A stretch of 64,000 nucleotides of DNA from Flavobacterium phragmitis (GCF_900112575.1 NZ_FOMH01000006.1:248001-312000), one strand, 5' to 3'; positions 51,025 through 61,313 are shown, counted from the first letter of the stretch. The notes: a model not told the origin generated them from the letters alone. Translations and numbers: made by a program.

Positions 51025-52518
51025 ATGAGCAAAACTTCGACTAAAGGCATTTGGAAAGTAATTTCTGCCTCTTCTATGGGGACCATGATCGAATGGTACG
51101 ATTTTTATATTTTTGGCAGTTTAGCCGTTGTTATTTCAACAAAATTTTTCCCCAGTGATAATCCCACCGCAGCATTTTTATCGACTTTAGCCACATTTGC
51201 AGCCGGATTTGTTGTTCGCCCATTTGGCGCTTTATTTTTTGGAAGGCTTGGTGATATTATTGGCCGTAAATATACTTTTATGGCTACTTTATTATTAATG
51301 GGAGGTTCTACTTTTTTAATTGGCTGTATTCCGAGTTATGAAACAATTGGTTTTTTAGCTCCTTTGTTGGTTTTGATTTTACGCTTACTGCAAGGACTTG
51401 CTCTTGGAGGTGAATATGGTGGCGCAGCGACTTATGTTGCTGAGCACGCTCCTGCAGGCCAAAAGGGCTATTGGACTTCTTGGATTCAGACTACTGCTAC
51501 TGTTGGTTTGTTTATTTCTTTGATGGTTATTCTTGCTACAAAAAGCATGCTTTCGCCGGAAGCTTTTGATCTTTGGGGATGGCGTGTTCCTTTCTGGGTT
51601 TCGGTTGCTATGGTTGGTGTTTCGTATTTGATTCGAAAAAATATGGATGAATCACCTGTTTTTGCAAAAGCGAAAAAAGAGGGAACAACAAGTGCAAATC
51701 CGTTAAAAGAAAGTTTTGGAAACAGATACAATTTAAAGTTTGTTTTACTAGCTTTATTCGGTGCAACAATGGGACAGGGAGTTGTCTGGTATACAGGACA
51801 ATTTTATGCGATGAGTTTTATGAAAACGGTTATGAATGTTGATTCTTCTCAAGTAGATGAATTATTAGGAATTGCTCTTTTGATTGGAACTCCTTTTTTT
51901 ATTATTTTTGGATGGCTGAGCGATAAAATTGGTCGTAAATATATTATGATGTTTGGGATGTTACTGGCGATTCTATCGTACAGACCTATTTACAAAATGA
52001 TGTACGATACTACTGATATTACCAAAAAAACTGAAATTGTAGAAATACCACAAGTTACAACTGAAAAAAAGGCTGATGGAAGTTCTGTTGCCACAACACA
52101 AAAAAAATATACAGATGGCACATCCGTAGTGGAGAAAAAAACGTACATAGACAAAAAAGATGCTCAAACGAGCATTTCAATAACAATCAATTCAAGCGAT
52201 AAATGGACCTTAATTTTTCTAGTTTTTATTCAAGTACTATTTGTAACAATGGTTTATGGTCCTATTGCCGCTTTCTTAGTCGAAATGTTTCCAACTAAAA
52301 TTAGATATACTTCTATGTCGCTGCCTTACCACGTTGGAAACGGAATTTTTGGAGGTTTACTTCCTGCTATTTCTACTTATTTTGTATCTCATGCCAAAAC
52401 AGCTGGCAAAACCGATTTTTATCTTGATGGATTATGGTATCCTATTATTATTGCAGGAATCTGCTTTGTAATTGGAATGATATATATTGACAACAAAAAC
52501 GAAACTACTCACCTTTAA
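51025..52518 (+). CDS. MFS transporter of the metabolite:H+ symporter (MHS/ProP-like) type
   Basis: A 497-residue 12-helix carrier. The MHS pattern is clear: GTMIEWYDFYIFGSLAVVIS in helix 1, FGRLGDIIGRKYTFMATLL with the MFS A motif, then LALGGEYGGAATYVAEHAP and WTSWIQTTATVGLF. Relatives transport proline, betaine, citrate, alpha-ketoglutarate or shikimate; the substrate here is not clear. Odd feature: residues about 326-393, between helices 9 and 10, form a polar Lys/Thr-rich segment (TEKKADGSSVATTQKKYTDG) that is not part of the usual carrier. A small membrane protein gene follows after 10 nt. Confidence 0.9.
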   Translation: MSKTSTKGIWKVISASSMGTMIEWYDFYIFGSLAVVISTKFFPSDNPTAAFLSTLATFAAGFVVRPFGALFFGRLGDIIGRKYTFMATLLLMGGSTFLIGCIPSYETIGFLAPLLVLILRLLQGLALGGEYGGAATYVAEHAPAGQKGYWTSWIQTTATVGLFISLMVILATKSMLSPEAFDLWGWRVPFWVSVAMVGVSYLIRKNMDESPVFAKAKKEGTTSANPLKESFGNRYNLKFVLLALFGATMGQGVVWYTGQFYAMSFMKTVMNVDSSQVDELLGIALLIGTPFFIIFGWLSDKIGRKYIMMFGMLLAILSYRPIYKMMYDTTDITKKTEIVEIPQVTTEKKADGSSVATTQKKYTDGTSVVEKKTYIDKKDAQTSISITINSSDKWTLIFLVFIQVLFVTMVYGPIAAFLVEMFPTKIRYTSMSLPYHVGNGIFGGLLPAISTYFVSHAKTAGKTDFYLDGLWYPIIIAGICFVIGMIYIDNKNETTHL

Positions 52519-52528
52519 AATTTAAAAA

Positions 52529-52753
52529 ATGAATGCGATTAAACAAGTTTTAGGGGCTTTATGGATTGCTTTAGCGGCGGCTGCAGCTTATTTTTGTGTG
52601 TTTGAATTTGGTTTACCCAAACTGCTTTCAGACCAGCAGGACGATTTGGTATTTGGTGCAATTATTCTATTTATATTAACCCCGCTCATTGTTATGGGTT
52701 TGGGAACATTTGGATACTATTCCTTAATTGGAGAATATAATAAAAAGAAATAA
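52529..52753 (+). CDS. Small membrane protein following the MHS transporter
   Basis: A 74-residue protein with two hydrophobic helices (about 5-29 and 40-64; VLGALWIALAAAAAYFCVFE). It is 10 nt behind the transporter gene and before a terminator, so the two form one unit. Small proteins of this kind often follow MFS carriers in Flavobacteriia (possibly DUF6814, not certain). A stabilising or regulatory role for the carrier is inferred. Confidence 0.7.
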   Translation: MNAIKQVLGALWIALAAAAAYFCVFEFGLPKLLSDQQDDLVFGAIILFILTPLIVMGLGTFGYYSLIGEYNKKK

Positions 52754-52776
52754 ATGAGATAGAAAACTACTTAATC

Positions 52777-52816
52777 AAAAAGGCTGCCTACAACAATGTA
52801 GAACAGCCTTTTCTCA
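52777..52816 (+). terminator. Terminator after the MHS transporter operon
   Basis: AAAAGGCTG (52778-52786) and CAGCCTTTT (52804-52812) enclose a second stem CTACA/TGTAG (52788-52801), giving a long hairpin with A-run and T-run. It may also end the minus-strand amylase transcript. Confidence 0.75.
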
Positions 52817-52863
52817 TTACTAACCTAACCAAACTTTTTATCCGTTAAGATTTTTTTTTCAGT

Positions 52864-55734
52864 TTATTTTTTAATAAACTTCATAATCTGTGTTTTACTG
52901 TTTTCATTAGAAGCTTTTACTATATATAGCCCTGCTTGTAATTCGCTTACGCTGAATTGAAAATCTGGGTTGCCCTTTGAAGCAAAACTTTTGACTAATT
53001 GCCCTGAAACGGAATAAATTTGAACTTTTGTGAAACCTTCATTCAGCGTAAAGTAATCTGCAACTGGATTTGGATATAAACCCACTGTATTTCCTTTTTC
53101 AAACTGGTCTATTGCTAAGTTTGCCGTTTTATTTCCATAAATTCTATATTCTCCAGCCGGCAGATTTATTGGAGCGTTTACATCTGTAACATTAATAGTA
53201 CTATTGTCCATTAAATTGTACCAAGTTCCTGTATACGGAAAACCTGTCGCAACGTTTTGAGCCGTCGTATCGAAATTTGCCAAGATTAAAACATCTTTTA
53301 ATTGTGATGAAGACAAATTGGCATCTGTTATTTTGATGTTTACAATTTTTGAATTTGCATTTGTTATAGTTGAAGTTCCTAAGAAAACCGGTTCTGCTTT
53401 TTTAAGTGTAATCATTTTTGCCCAATCGTTATAAATTTTATTACGATTGGAATCTCCCAACCAGTTTTCCGTCCATTGAGGCTGAGGCTTTGTATCTAAT
53501 TTACAATCTCCTGGAGTTGTACCTGAAGTATCGTTTACCGTACCATTGTTGCAAGTATAAATAGAGTCATCCATACCTAACTCGCCAAAATGCCAGATCA
53601 TTTTTGGCCCAGGAACTAATAACGAAACTGCTCCAATTGCCGACATTCTCGACAAGGCTGTATTTAATGTTTTTACGTTGTAAGCTCCATTTGTTGCTCC
53701 ATATTGTACATTTTTATACATCAGTCTTTCTTCATCATGACTTTCAGCATACCCAATCAAACGATTAGCTGTAAATCCTCTGCTTGAACTAGACATTCTG
53801 GTAATATTACTACTATATCCCATCGACAATTCATTGTAAGGATCAGTCATTTTTCCCCACATCATAATTCCTTTGCTTGGCGTTTCTGCAACTCTATAAT
53901 CTGCCCATTGTTTTTCTTCATTGTCAGTTCCTAAATGCTCAAAAATGGTATAATGCGTCGGGTCTAAACTCCAAGAATAATCAGCATATTTCTTCAAAAT
54001 ATCTACTCTATCCTGCTGATATGCATTGGTACAAGATTCATCTGATGCTGTACAATTTTGTGTAAATCCTTTGGTTAAATCCCAGCGGAAACCGTCAATT
54101 TTATATTCTTGAATCCACTGTTTAATCACTCTTTCAACGTAATATTGTGTTTTTGCTGATTGATGATTAAAATCTTCTCCAACACTGTAAGTATGTTTTG
54201 CTACTGTATTGAAATAAGGATTTTCGGTAGTTGGCGATCCAAAACCATCTCCATCAGGATCATTCATCCACATCCTCACCATCGGATTTCTTCCGAAAGC
54301 ATGATTTAAGGCTACGTCAAGAATTACTGCGATTCCGTTTTGGTGGCATAAATCAATAAATTCTTTTAACTTATCCGAAGTTCCATAAAACTTATCCAAC
54401 GCCATATGAAATGAGGTATTGTAGCCCCAGCTTTCATTTCCTTCAAATTCCATAACCGGCATTAATTCGATTGCATTAATTTTTAAATTCTTAAAATAAT
54501 CCATTCTATCAATTAAGTTTTGATAACTTTTGCCTGCATCAAAATCACGAACCAAAACTTCGTAAATGACCAATTTTTCTTTTTCAGGTTTTACAAAATT
54601 AATTACCTGCCAATTATAAGGAGTCTGACCTGTTTTTAAAACAGTCACTTCAAAACTCTGTCCTGTTGGATAAACTGGCATGTTAGGATATTTTGAAGTA
54701 GGAATCCAAGGATCATCATAAGGAGACAAAACTAAGGTTGAATAGGGATCGGCCGTTTTTACCATTGCGGGTGAATTGGCAAGAGGCGTTGTATCTACAA
54801 CCCAATATTGATACATATTATTTACACCCGAAACCAATCCTGTTAATTCCAGCCAGAATTTTCCCGAAACTGGATCTTTTTTCATGGCATAAGCCGATGT
54901 TGGTAGCCAATTATTAAAGCTTCCTGCCACATAGACAAAGTCTTTTAAAGGTGCATCTAAAACTAAAGTTGCTCTTGTGACATCTGCCGAATTATAATTA
55001 ATACCATCCACTAATCCCGCAGGCATAGTTTCTGAAACGGTATTTGGATTTACAACAACCGAGAATTTCTTAGAAATTGTAGTCGCCCCCTGTGTTGCAA
55101 TTAGCTCATAACTTTGATTTCCCGTAATATTCGTATGTGTATAAGAATAATTCGAGGTACTTGCATTTGTATTGATTGTGATACCATTTGCTTTTAAAGT
55201 ATAACTCCCTGCGCCACCAGTATTTGTTGCAGTAACAGTAAAATTTGATCCTGAATTAATAATCGTAGTACTATTTTCGGCCGGAGAAGTTAATGAAACT
55301 TGAAAAATTCCTACTTCAACCAAAATATCTTGCGATTTCTTATCGCCTGTTCCATCTTTCGCTTTAACCAAAAAACCAATTCTTCCTATTCCGTTTCTTG
55401 CGAAATACGTAGAAGGGGTAATTGTTTTAGTATAAGTATCGGTTCCTGCGTTATAGGTAAATTTACTTGCTTCGTTTGATGATGTCCAAGTTCCATTAGA
55501 AGGACTATCTGATTGATTAGTATCGTTTACATCATAAGACCAAGACCAAAGATATAATGCATGAGTAGCATTAATTCCCCATGAAGTCTCATTAACACTA
55601 TTCCCATTAATGGTAATAGTAATAGGCGTCGTATCTTCAAAAGTAGAAGGATTTATTGAATAAGTAACCGTTTGCTGCTGGGCAAAAACGGTCACTGCCA
55701 TCAATAAAAATATTGATAGTAAAGTTTTTTTCAT
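52864..55734 (-). CDS. Secreted alpha-amylase-family glycosidase with T9SS sorting tail
   Basis: A 956-residue protein: signal peptide (1-19), an N-terminal DUF4961-like beta domain (about 22-145), an Ig-like domain (150-230), a CBM48-like starch-binding domain (about 255-330; VYVAGSFNNWLPTS) and a GH13 barrel (about 385-800). Catalytic residues: nucleophile Asp552 in GFRWDLTKGF, acid/base Glu599 in TIFEHLG, and Asp667 in AESHDEER. The last 75 residues are a T9SS type A signal (NTVGLYPNPVADYFTLNEGF, then GQLVKSFASKG and IVKASNENSKTQIMKFIKK). It should cleave alpha-1,4-glucans on or outside the cell surface. It is separated by a terminator from the sus genes upstream. Confidence 0.93.
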   Translation of the reverse strand: MKKTLLSIFLLMAVTVFAQQQTVTYSINPSTFEDTTPITITINGNSVNETSWGINATHALYLWSWSYDVNDTNQSDSPSNGTWTSSNEASKFTYNAGTDTYTKTITPSTYFARNGIGRIGFLVKAKDGTGDKKSQDILVEVGIFQVSLTSPAENSTTIINSGSNFTVTATNTGGAGSYTLKANGITINTNASTSNYSYTHTNITGNQSYELIATQGATTISKKFSVVVNPNTVSETMPAGLVDGINYNSADVTRATLVLDAPLKDFVYVAGSFNNWLPTSAYAMKKDPVSGKFWLELTGLVSGVNNMYQYWVVDTTPLANSPAMVKTADPYSTLVLSPYDDPWIPTSKYPNMPVYPTGQSFEVTVLKTGQTPYNWQVINFVKPEKEKLVIYEVLVRDFDAGKSYQNLIDRMDYFKNLKINAIELMPVMEFEGNESWGYNTSFHMALDKFYGTSDKLKEFIDLCHQNGIAVILDVALNHAFGRNPMVRMWMNDPDGDGFGSPTTENPYFNTVAKHTYSVGEDFNHQSAKTQYYVERVIKQWIQEYKIDGFRWDLTKGFTQNCTASDESCTNAYQQDRVDILKKYADYSWSLDPTHYTIFEHLGTDNEEKQWADYRVAETPSKGIMMWGKMTDPYNELSMGYSSNITRMSSSSRGFTANRLIGYAESHDEERLMYKNVQYGATNGAYNVKTLNTALSRMSAIGAVSLLVPGPKMIWHFGELGMDDSIYTCNNGTVNDTSGTTPGDCKLDTKPQPQWTENWLGDSNRNKIYNDWAKMITLKKAEPVFLGTSTITNANSKIVNIKITDANLSSSQLKDVLILANFDTTAQNVATGFPYTGTWYNLMDNSTINVTDVNAPINLPAGEYRIYGNKTANLAIDQFEKGNTVGLYPNPVADYFTLNEGFTKVQIYSVSGQLVKSFASKGNPDFQFSVSELQAGLYIVKASNENSKTQIMKFIKK

Positions 55735-55767
55735 AATAGTGTGGTTATCTGGTTTAGTTAGTCGATT

Positions 55768-55799
55768 AAAAAAGGGCTATCTGGAGATAGCCCTTTTTT
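55768..55799 (-). terminator. Terminator between the SusE-like gene and the amylase gene
   Basis: AAAAAAGGGCTATC (55768-55781), loop TGGA, GATAGCCCTTTTTT (55786-55799). It would end or attenuate the susCDE transcript before the amylase gene, so that gene is expressed at another level or from its own promoter. Confidence 0.85.
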
Positions 55800-55815
55800 G
55801 GTTATGCAAAAAACA

Positions 55816-56559
55816 TTAGTTTTTAGTAATCGTGTATTTTTTCGCAGCAAAGTCTACAATGATTGTATAGTTTCCTGCTACTGTTACAGGAATATTAGCT
55901 CCTCCGGCTTCTAATGTTAAATCATTACCATCATCACCATAGTTAGTATCCCATTTATCATCCAGTCTGAATTTGTATTCTCCAACTAATAACGGTCCAG
56001 TATAAGAGTACTTTTTAGTTGCTATATCGTAGTCTAAATTCGTATCTGGATCGTTCCATCCGTTAGGTGTTGCAGAACCAATTAATCCCCAGTTATCCCA
56101 AGCTGAATATGCTGTAACCGTTAATTTAATAACATTAGAATACTGAACAATTCCATCTTCTCCAAGATATGATTTGATACGAATATCTGCATCCTGAGGC
56201 ACAAATGGTGTTAATCCGCAGTTCATGGCTGCCGAATTAAGTTCACCAACAGTCAAAGCTTTTGTAACATCTGTTGTTACAGCTACTACGGCAGCATTTT
56301 GAAAATTTGTTCCTGATTTTGCCATTTCAATCTCGTAATTTACAACAATTGGCGCACCATCATATTGTGCAGCCGACCATTTAAAAGTTGCCGCAACTTC
56401 AGTAGCTTCTGTTTTATCAAAAACAAAAACTGTTCCTTCTGCAGGGGTAGCCAATACAGCTGCTTTTGACGGTTTTAATACCGTAATATCATCTGAATTA
56501 CATGCTCCTGCCGACATTAACAGCATCGCAAAGATGCCTAGTTTGAATATATTTTTCAT
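55816..56559 (-). CDS. SusE-like starch-binding lipoprotein
   Basis: A 247-residue lipoprotein (AGAC, Cys20) with a SusE-type N-terminal domain (about 28-150; FKWSAAQYDGAPIVVNYEIE, then DADIRIKSYLGED) and a small C-terminal beta domain (about 155-247; WDNWGLIGSATPNGWNDPD, YTGPLLVGEYKFRLDD) typical of surface glycan-binding proteins. It lies 10 nt after susD. It is shorter than B. thetaiotaomicron SusE (one binding module fewer). It would hold alpha-glucan near the SusC/D pair. Confidence 0.85.
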   Translation of the reverse strand: MKNIFKLGIFAMLLMSAGACNSDDITVLKPSKAAVLATPAEGTVFVFDKTEATEVAATFKWSAAQYDGAPIVVNYEIEMAKSGTNFQNAAVVAVTTDVTKALTVGELNSAAMNCGLTPFVPQDADIRIKSYLGEDGIVQYSNVIKLTVTAYSAWDNWGLIGSATPNGWNDPDTNLDYDIATKKYSYTGPLLVGEYKFRLDDKWDTNYGDDGNDLTLEAGGANIPVTVAGNYTIIVDFAAKKYTITKN

Positions 56560-56569
56560 GTTTCTGATA

Positions 56570-58135
56570 TTAGTTTGAGAACCCAGGATTTTGAGTTAAT
56601 TTTGGATTAGCCTGTAATGCACTTGTAGGTATTGGATACAGTTTGTAAGTATCTGGAATTGCAACTCCATCTTTTACCCCACCTTTCCATGGCCATAAAT
56701 AAGATCCACCAGTAAATTTTCCAAAACGGATCAAATCTTGTCTTCTGTGTCCTTCAAGATTCAGCTCTCTAGCTCTTTCATTTAAAATGAAATCTAAATT
56801 TAATTGCCCCGCAGTAATTGCTCCTCCATGAGATCTGTTTCTAACAGCATTCACATAATCCAAAGCTAAACTTGCAGATCCGCCAGTAGCTCCTCTTAGT
56901 ACACACTCTGCATACATTAAATAAGCGTCTGCCAATCTGAATAATGGGAAATCAGTATTGGAGAAACTTGTTGAGTTAGATGTTCCTACGAAATTTTTAT
57001 TTCTAAATTTGATACTAGGATACCCATCTACCCATTTCTTATAATCATTCATTTCGTATGAATGACCAGTTGTCCAGAATAATTTTGCTCTATCATCTGG
57101 AGAAGCTACCAAATTACCATTATTAAATAGACCATACCAAGCTTTAGTCGCTCTGTGTCCTCCCCAACCGTCAGTAGCACCAAAATCATTAGGATTCATA
57201 GTCTCTGTACTTAGGTTTCCATTAACAATATAAGTGGTATTACCATATGCCTGACTCACAACTGCATCTGCAATTAAAGTGTAAATAATCTCTGGTGAGG
57301 TATCATTATCTCCAGAAAAAACACTCACAAAATTTGGAGCAAGCGTGTAACCGCCTTCATCGATTACTTTTTTAGTATACGTTAATGCATCATCATATCT
57401 TTGCGTTCCTGTATAAACTTCTGCATTCAAATATAATTTTGCCAATAACATTCTAACAACATTTCTATCTGCTTTACCATAAGATTTTGTTGGAGTAATA
57501 ACCCCTTCAATATCTTTTAATTCAGATTCTATAAAATTGAAAAGCTCAACCCTTGTAGATTCGTTCTTTGGTGTTGGCGTATTAATATCATCTTCAGTTG
57601 TAATAGCACCTTTACCAAAACAATCTGTTAAATAATAATAAGCTAATGCTCGTAAAAAACGCAACTCTGCAATATGATTTTCACGGTTTGGAATATTAGC
57701 CGATGATGTTTTTAAAACTTTAATCAAATTGCTTGACTGAGAAATAGTATAATAAGCTCTATCATATAAATATCTGAAAAACTTATTGTTTGGTGTCCAT
57801 CCGCTTGTTGTAGTCAACTGATCTAGACCATCATCTCCCCAACGGTTTTTCATACCATCAGCAGAAAAATCCTGTAGGTTTATGATTGCTCTAAGAAAAG
57901 CAGCTTCTCCCGGGTCTGGCGTAACTATATCTGTAGAACCTGGCCCATCTGGTCCTGAAAGAGCAAAAGTTCCATAAATTTTAGAAACTAAACCATCTAC
58001 AGCATTTGGATCTTGCTCTAAAAGCTTATCCAAGGTCAATTCAACTTTTGGTTCTGTATTCAAATCATCCACACAAGAGGCGAAAAAGAATAGAACTAAA
58101 AATGCTCCTATAATCTTAAATTTAAACTGATTCAT
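56570..58135 (-). CDS. susD: SusD/RagB-family nutrient-binding lipoprotein
   Basis: A 521-residue lipoprotein (FFASC, Cys21). The SusD fold is visible from the TPR-like helices (NRENHIAELRFLRALAYYYL, VVRMLLAKLYLNAEVYTGT) and the late signature DYVNAVRNRSHGG with LDFILNERARELNLEGHRRQ and DLIRFGKFTG. SusD caps the SusC transporter and binds the glycan. It lies 15 nt after susC. The amylase and SusE-like genes argue for an alpha-glucan (maltodextrin or starch) substrate. Confidence 0.95.
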   Translation of the reverse strand: MNQFKFKIIGAFLVLFFFASCVDDLNTEPKVELTLDKLLEQDPNAVDGLVSKIYGTFALSGPDGPGSTDIVTPDPGEAAFLRAIINLQDFSADGMKNRWGDDGLDQLTTTSGWTPNNKFFRYLYDRAYYTISQSSNLIKVLKTSSANIPNRENHIAELRFLRALAYYYLTDCFGKGAITTEDDINTPTPKNESTRVELFNFIESELKDIEGVITPTKSYGKADRNVVRMLLAKLYLNAEVYTGTQRYDDALTYTKKVIDEGGYTLAPNFVSVFSGDNDTSPEIIYTLIADAVVSQAYGNTTYIVNGNLSTETMNPNDFGATDGWGGHRATKAWYGLFNNGNLVASPDDRAKLFWTTGHSYEMNDYKKWVDGYPSIKFRNKNFVGTSNSTSFSNTDFPLFRLADAYLMYAECVLRGATGGSASLALDYVNAVRNRSHGGAITAGQLNLDFILNERARELNLEGHRRQDLIRFGKFTGGSYLWPWKGGVKDGVAIPDTYKLYPIPTSALQANPKLTQNPGFSN

Positions 58136-58150
58136 CTTTATATTTTTTTA

Positions 58151-61100
58151 TTAAAAATCTAAGTTCAGACCAAAACTGAAAGTTCTAGATCTTGGATAGA
58201 AATTATTATCAATTGCATTGAAATTCTCTGGATCTACTCCTGTATAATCTGTTACAATAAATACATTGTTAGCTGCTGCATATAATCTTAAAACGGCACC
58301 TTTAATAGCATTATCAAAATTATACCCTAGAGTGATGTTTTGGCAACGTAGGAAACTAGCGTCTTCTAAATAAAAATCAGAAAAAGGAACATTTCCGTTG
58401 ATGGTTTTAAAATCAAACTCTGTATCCAAAACATTTGTCAAACTTATTGAGTTAGCTGGTAATGCCTTATCAATAAAACCTGATTGTAATTTTCTTGCAT
58501 TATATACTTTACCTCCAATTTGTCCATTAAAAGTTGTTGATAAGTCAAACTTTTTATAGTTTGCCGTAAGTCCAAAACCGTAAGTCCAGTTTGGTCTTAA
58601 AGCCACATAAGATCTGTCGCTGTCATTAATAACACCGTCCCCGTTTTTGTCAACAAAAGCATTTTCAATTGGTCTATTGTTTGAATCATAAACTTGTTGA
58701 AAAACCCATGCAGAATATGGTTGCTGTCCTACAGTATTGTAAGCAATTTTCTGACCTGTTCCAACTGGAATATTAGATGCATTATCCACATTTGTTGTTC
58801 TATTGTTCAAGTCTGTAATTTTACCAATGTTATAAGCTATGTTTCCATTAACAGATAAATTGAAATCTTCTTTTCTTATTACTTTAACATTTAAGTTTGA
58901 TTCGAAACCTCTGTTTTTCATACTTCCCACATTCGAAACAAATTCATTTGTCAATGCTTGACCTGGAGAAGCCGAAACTACAGAAAGCAAATCTTTTGTA
59001 TATTTTTGATAAGCATCGATAGAACCTGTAACGATATCATTTTCGAATAATCCGAAATCAATTCCTACGTTATAAGTAGTGGTTTTTTCCCAAGTAAGAT
59101 CTTCGTTGTAAGGTTTTGCATAATATCCGTTAACTCCTGGAATGTATGTACTTGATGCACTAGTTGGTGCAAACAAAGCACTGTATGGATAAGATCCTGC
59201 AACTCCTGTAATATCCTGTTGACCAGTGATACCATAACCTAATCTTAATTTTAAATCATTGAATGTTTTTGAGTCTTTCAAGAATGTTTCATCTTTAACT
59301 CTCCATGCAAATCCAGCAGCTGGGAAATACCCCCATCTTTTATCTTCACTAAATAAAGACGATCCGTCTGCTCTTAAAGTCAATGTAAATAAATATTTAT
59401 CCAATAAATCGAAATTACCTCTACCAAAGAACGACTGTAAGTTTCTCTCGTTATAATATCTATTGTTTGGGTTTGAAGGATTTGGCGTAACCTCTCTTAA
59501 ACCATTTGAAGTATTATATCTAAAAATTTCTTTATTTCCGTCTGTAACAAAGTTTTGATAAGAATATCCAGCCTGGGCATCTACTCTGGTAACAAATCCG
59601 CTTAAACTTTTGTTGTAAGCAAAATAAGCGTCTAAAGTTTTGTTATTAACTGTCTGATTTTCGGCATAATTCAATCCTGGATTAAAAACATAAGTTGGCG
59701 GATTTGTTCCTGCAGAGTTATCTATTTGATACGTCTGAATAGCATTATCACTGTAAACTTCTCTAATTTTCGATTTAGAAACTTCAAGACCTCCATTAAC
59801 AACAGCTCTTAAACCGTCTACAAATGGTAGTTTATAATCTAATTCAATATTTCCTAATAATTTCTGAACTTCCTCAGGACGAGATCTCTGATTTAAAATT
59901 GCAAGTGGATTTTGTGCACCACTAATAGAATTATTAGCATTAAGCAATTGATAATACCCTCCAAATATATTGCTTGACGCTCCTGGATTATCATAAGCAG
60001 GTTTCGTTGGATCCATTCCTAATGCGCTACCAATAACAGCATCGGCATCAATGGCATTCTTTTTAACAGAAATACCTTTCGCATTAAAATCAATTTTCAA
60101 ACTATTATTAAATAAAGTTGGCGAAAGTTTAATAGATCCAGTATATCTTTCCAAATCATTCGTTTTAACAACACCTTCATTTTTAGCGTATCCAACCGAA
60201 GCTCTGAAAGGAACTTTACCAAATAAGTTAGCTCTTGCGCTAAAGTTATTGTCTGTAGAAATTGATTGTCTGTAGATTAAGTCCTGCCAATCTGTATTAT
60301 ATAATGTTCTACCTTCGATTTCAGGAGTTGCCGGATTATCAATAACAGCAGTACCGTTTGGCACTCCCAATAAACTAGTATATCCTGGGTGGTACTTTTG
60401 CATGAAAGCTGTAAATTGTGGCCCTGACATCATATCAACAGGATTATTTACTTTTCCAGTTGTAATAGTTGATGAGAAGTTGAATTTTGGAGCACCACTA
60501 ACACCTTTTTTAGTCGTAATGATAATTACACCATTTGAAGCTCTAGAACCATAAATAGCTGTAGCAGATGCATCTTTCAAGATAGCAAACGTATCAATAT
60601 CATTTGGATTGATTAATGTTAACGGGTTAGCAATTCCCGCTGGATTAGTGTTATCAATTGGTACTCCATCAATAATAATCAATGGATTGTTATTTCCAGA
60701 TAATGAACTTCCTCCTCTAATTCTAATATTTGGATTAGCGTCTGGCTGACCACCATCGGTAGTGATTCTAACTCCGGCAGCCCTACCTACAAGCAGCTGA
60801 TCTGCCGAACCTACTGGTCCTTTATTAAGTTGATTTGCAGATAAAACGGCTACCGCACCTGTAGCATCCTTTTTCTTAACAGTACCATAACCTACTTGAA
60901 CTACAACTTCTTGTAATTGATTTGTATCTTCGCTTAAAGAAACAGCTAAGTTTTTTTGACCATTAAATGCGATAGTCTCTGTTTTGTATCCGATAAATGA
61001 AACTAAAATTTTGTCTCCATTTTTCAGATTAGGTAATTGAAATTTACCATCAAAATCAGTAGAGGTACCTCCTACAGCACCTTGTACATTTACATTTACT

Positions 61101-61219
61101 CCTGGAATTGGCTGACCCGTGGCACGATCAGTTACTGTTCCACTTAAAGTGCTTTGAGCTAACACAGTAAACGGAAGCAGAAGGAATAAAAATAACAACT
61201 TTTTGTAAATTGTTTTCAT
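58151..61219 (-). CDS. susC: SusC/RagA-family TonB-linked outer membrane transporter
   Basis: A 1022-residue protein: signal peptide (1-21), a carboxypeptidase-like N-terminal domain (about 24-100; LSGTVTDRATGQPIPGVNVN), a plug with the SusC motifs (VVQVGYGTVKKKDATGAVAV, IRIRGGSSLSGNNNPLIIID, ATAIYGSRASNGVIIITTKK) and a 22-strand barrel ending RTFSFGLNLDF. It imports oligosaccharides delivered by SusD with energy from TonB. It is the first gene of the minus-strand sus operon; the divergent LacI-type regulator lies 235 nt away. Confidence 0.96.
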   Translation of the reverse strand: MKTIYKKLLFLFLLLPFTVLAQSTLSGTVTDRATGQPIPGVNVNVQGAVGGTSTDFDGKFQLPNLKNGDKILVSFIGYKTETIAFNGQKNLAVSLSEDTNQLQEVVVQVGYGTVKKKDATGAVAVLSANQLNKGPVGSADQLLVGRAAGVRITTDGGQPDANPNIRIRGGSSLSGNNNPLIIIDGVPIDNTNPAGIANPLTLINPNDIDTFAILKDASATAIYGSRASNGVIIITTKKGVSGAPKFNFSSTITTGKVNNPVDMMSGPQFTAFMQKYHPGYTSLLGVPNGTAVIDNPATPEIEGRTLYNTDWQDLIYRQSISTDNNFSARANLFGKVPFRASVGYAKNEGVVKTNDLERYTGSIKLSPTLFNNSLKIDFNAKGISVKKNAIDADAVIGSALGMDPTKPAYDNPGASSNIFGGYYQLLNANNSISGAQNPLAILNQRSRPEEVQKLLGNIELDYKLPFVDGLRAVVNGGLEVSKSKIREVYSDNAIQTYQIDNSAGTNPPTYVFNPGLNYAENQTVNNKTLDAYFAYNKSLSGFVTRVDAQAGYSYQNFVTDGNKEIFRYNTSNGLREVTPNPSNPNNRYYNERNLQSFFGRGNFDLLDKYLFTLTLRADGSSLFSEDKRWGYFPAAGFAWRVKDETFLKDSKTFNDLKLRLGYGITGQQDITGVAGSYPYSALFAPTSASSTYIPGVNGYYAKPYNEDLTWEKTTTYNVGIDFGLFENDIVTGSIDAYQKYTKDLLSVVSASPGQALTNEFVSNVGSMKNRGFESNLNVKVIRKEDFNLSVNGNIAYNIGKITDLNNRTTNVDNASNIPVGTGQKIAYNTVGQQPYSAWVFQQVYDSNNRPIENAFVDKNGDGVINDSDRSYVALRPNWTYGFGLTANYKKFDLSTTFNGQIGGKVYNARKLQSGFIDKALPANSISLTNVLDTEFDFKTINGNVPFSDFYLEDASFLRCQNITLGYNFDNAIKGAVLRLYAAANNVFIVTDYTGVDPENFNAIDNNFYPRSRTFSFGLNLDF

Positions 61220-61284
61220 ACTTTTTGTTTAAATTAGTTTGAGTTTGTGAACGTTAGTTAAGTTTTTAATTTTACTTCGAATTT

Positions 61285-61313
61285 CAAAATTATGAATTTA
61301 TTAACATGCTCAA
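61285..61313 (-). promoter_or_regulatory. Probable susC promoter
   Basis: On the minus strand TTG (61313-61311) and TAATTTTG (61292-61285) are 18 nt apart, close to the Bacteroidota consensus. The near-palindrome TTTTCGTATGAAAA (61380-61393) and the ACGAAAACGT stretch near 61338 lie farther upstream and could be LacI operator sites, which cannot be decided here. Confidence 0.5.
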
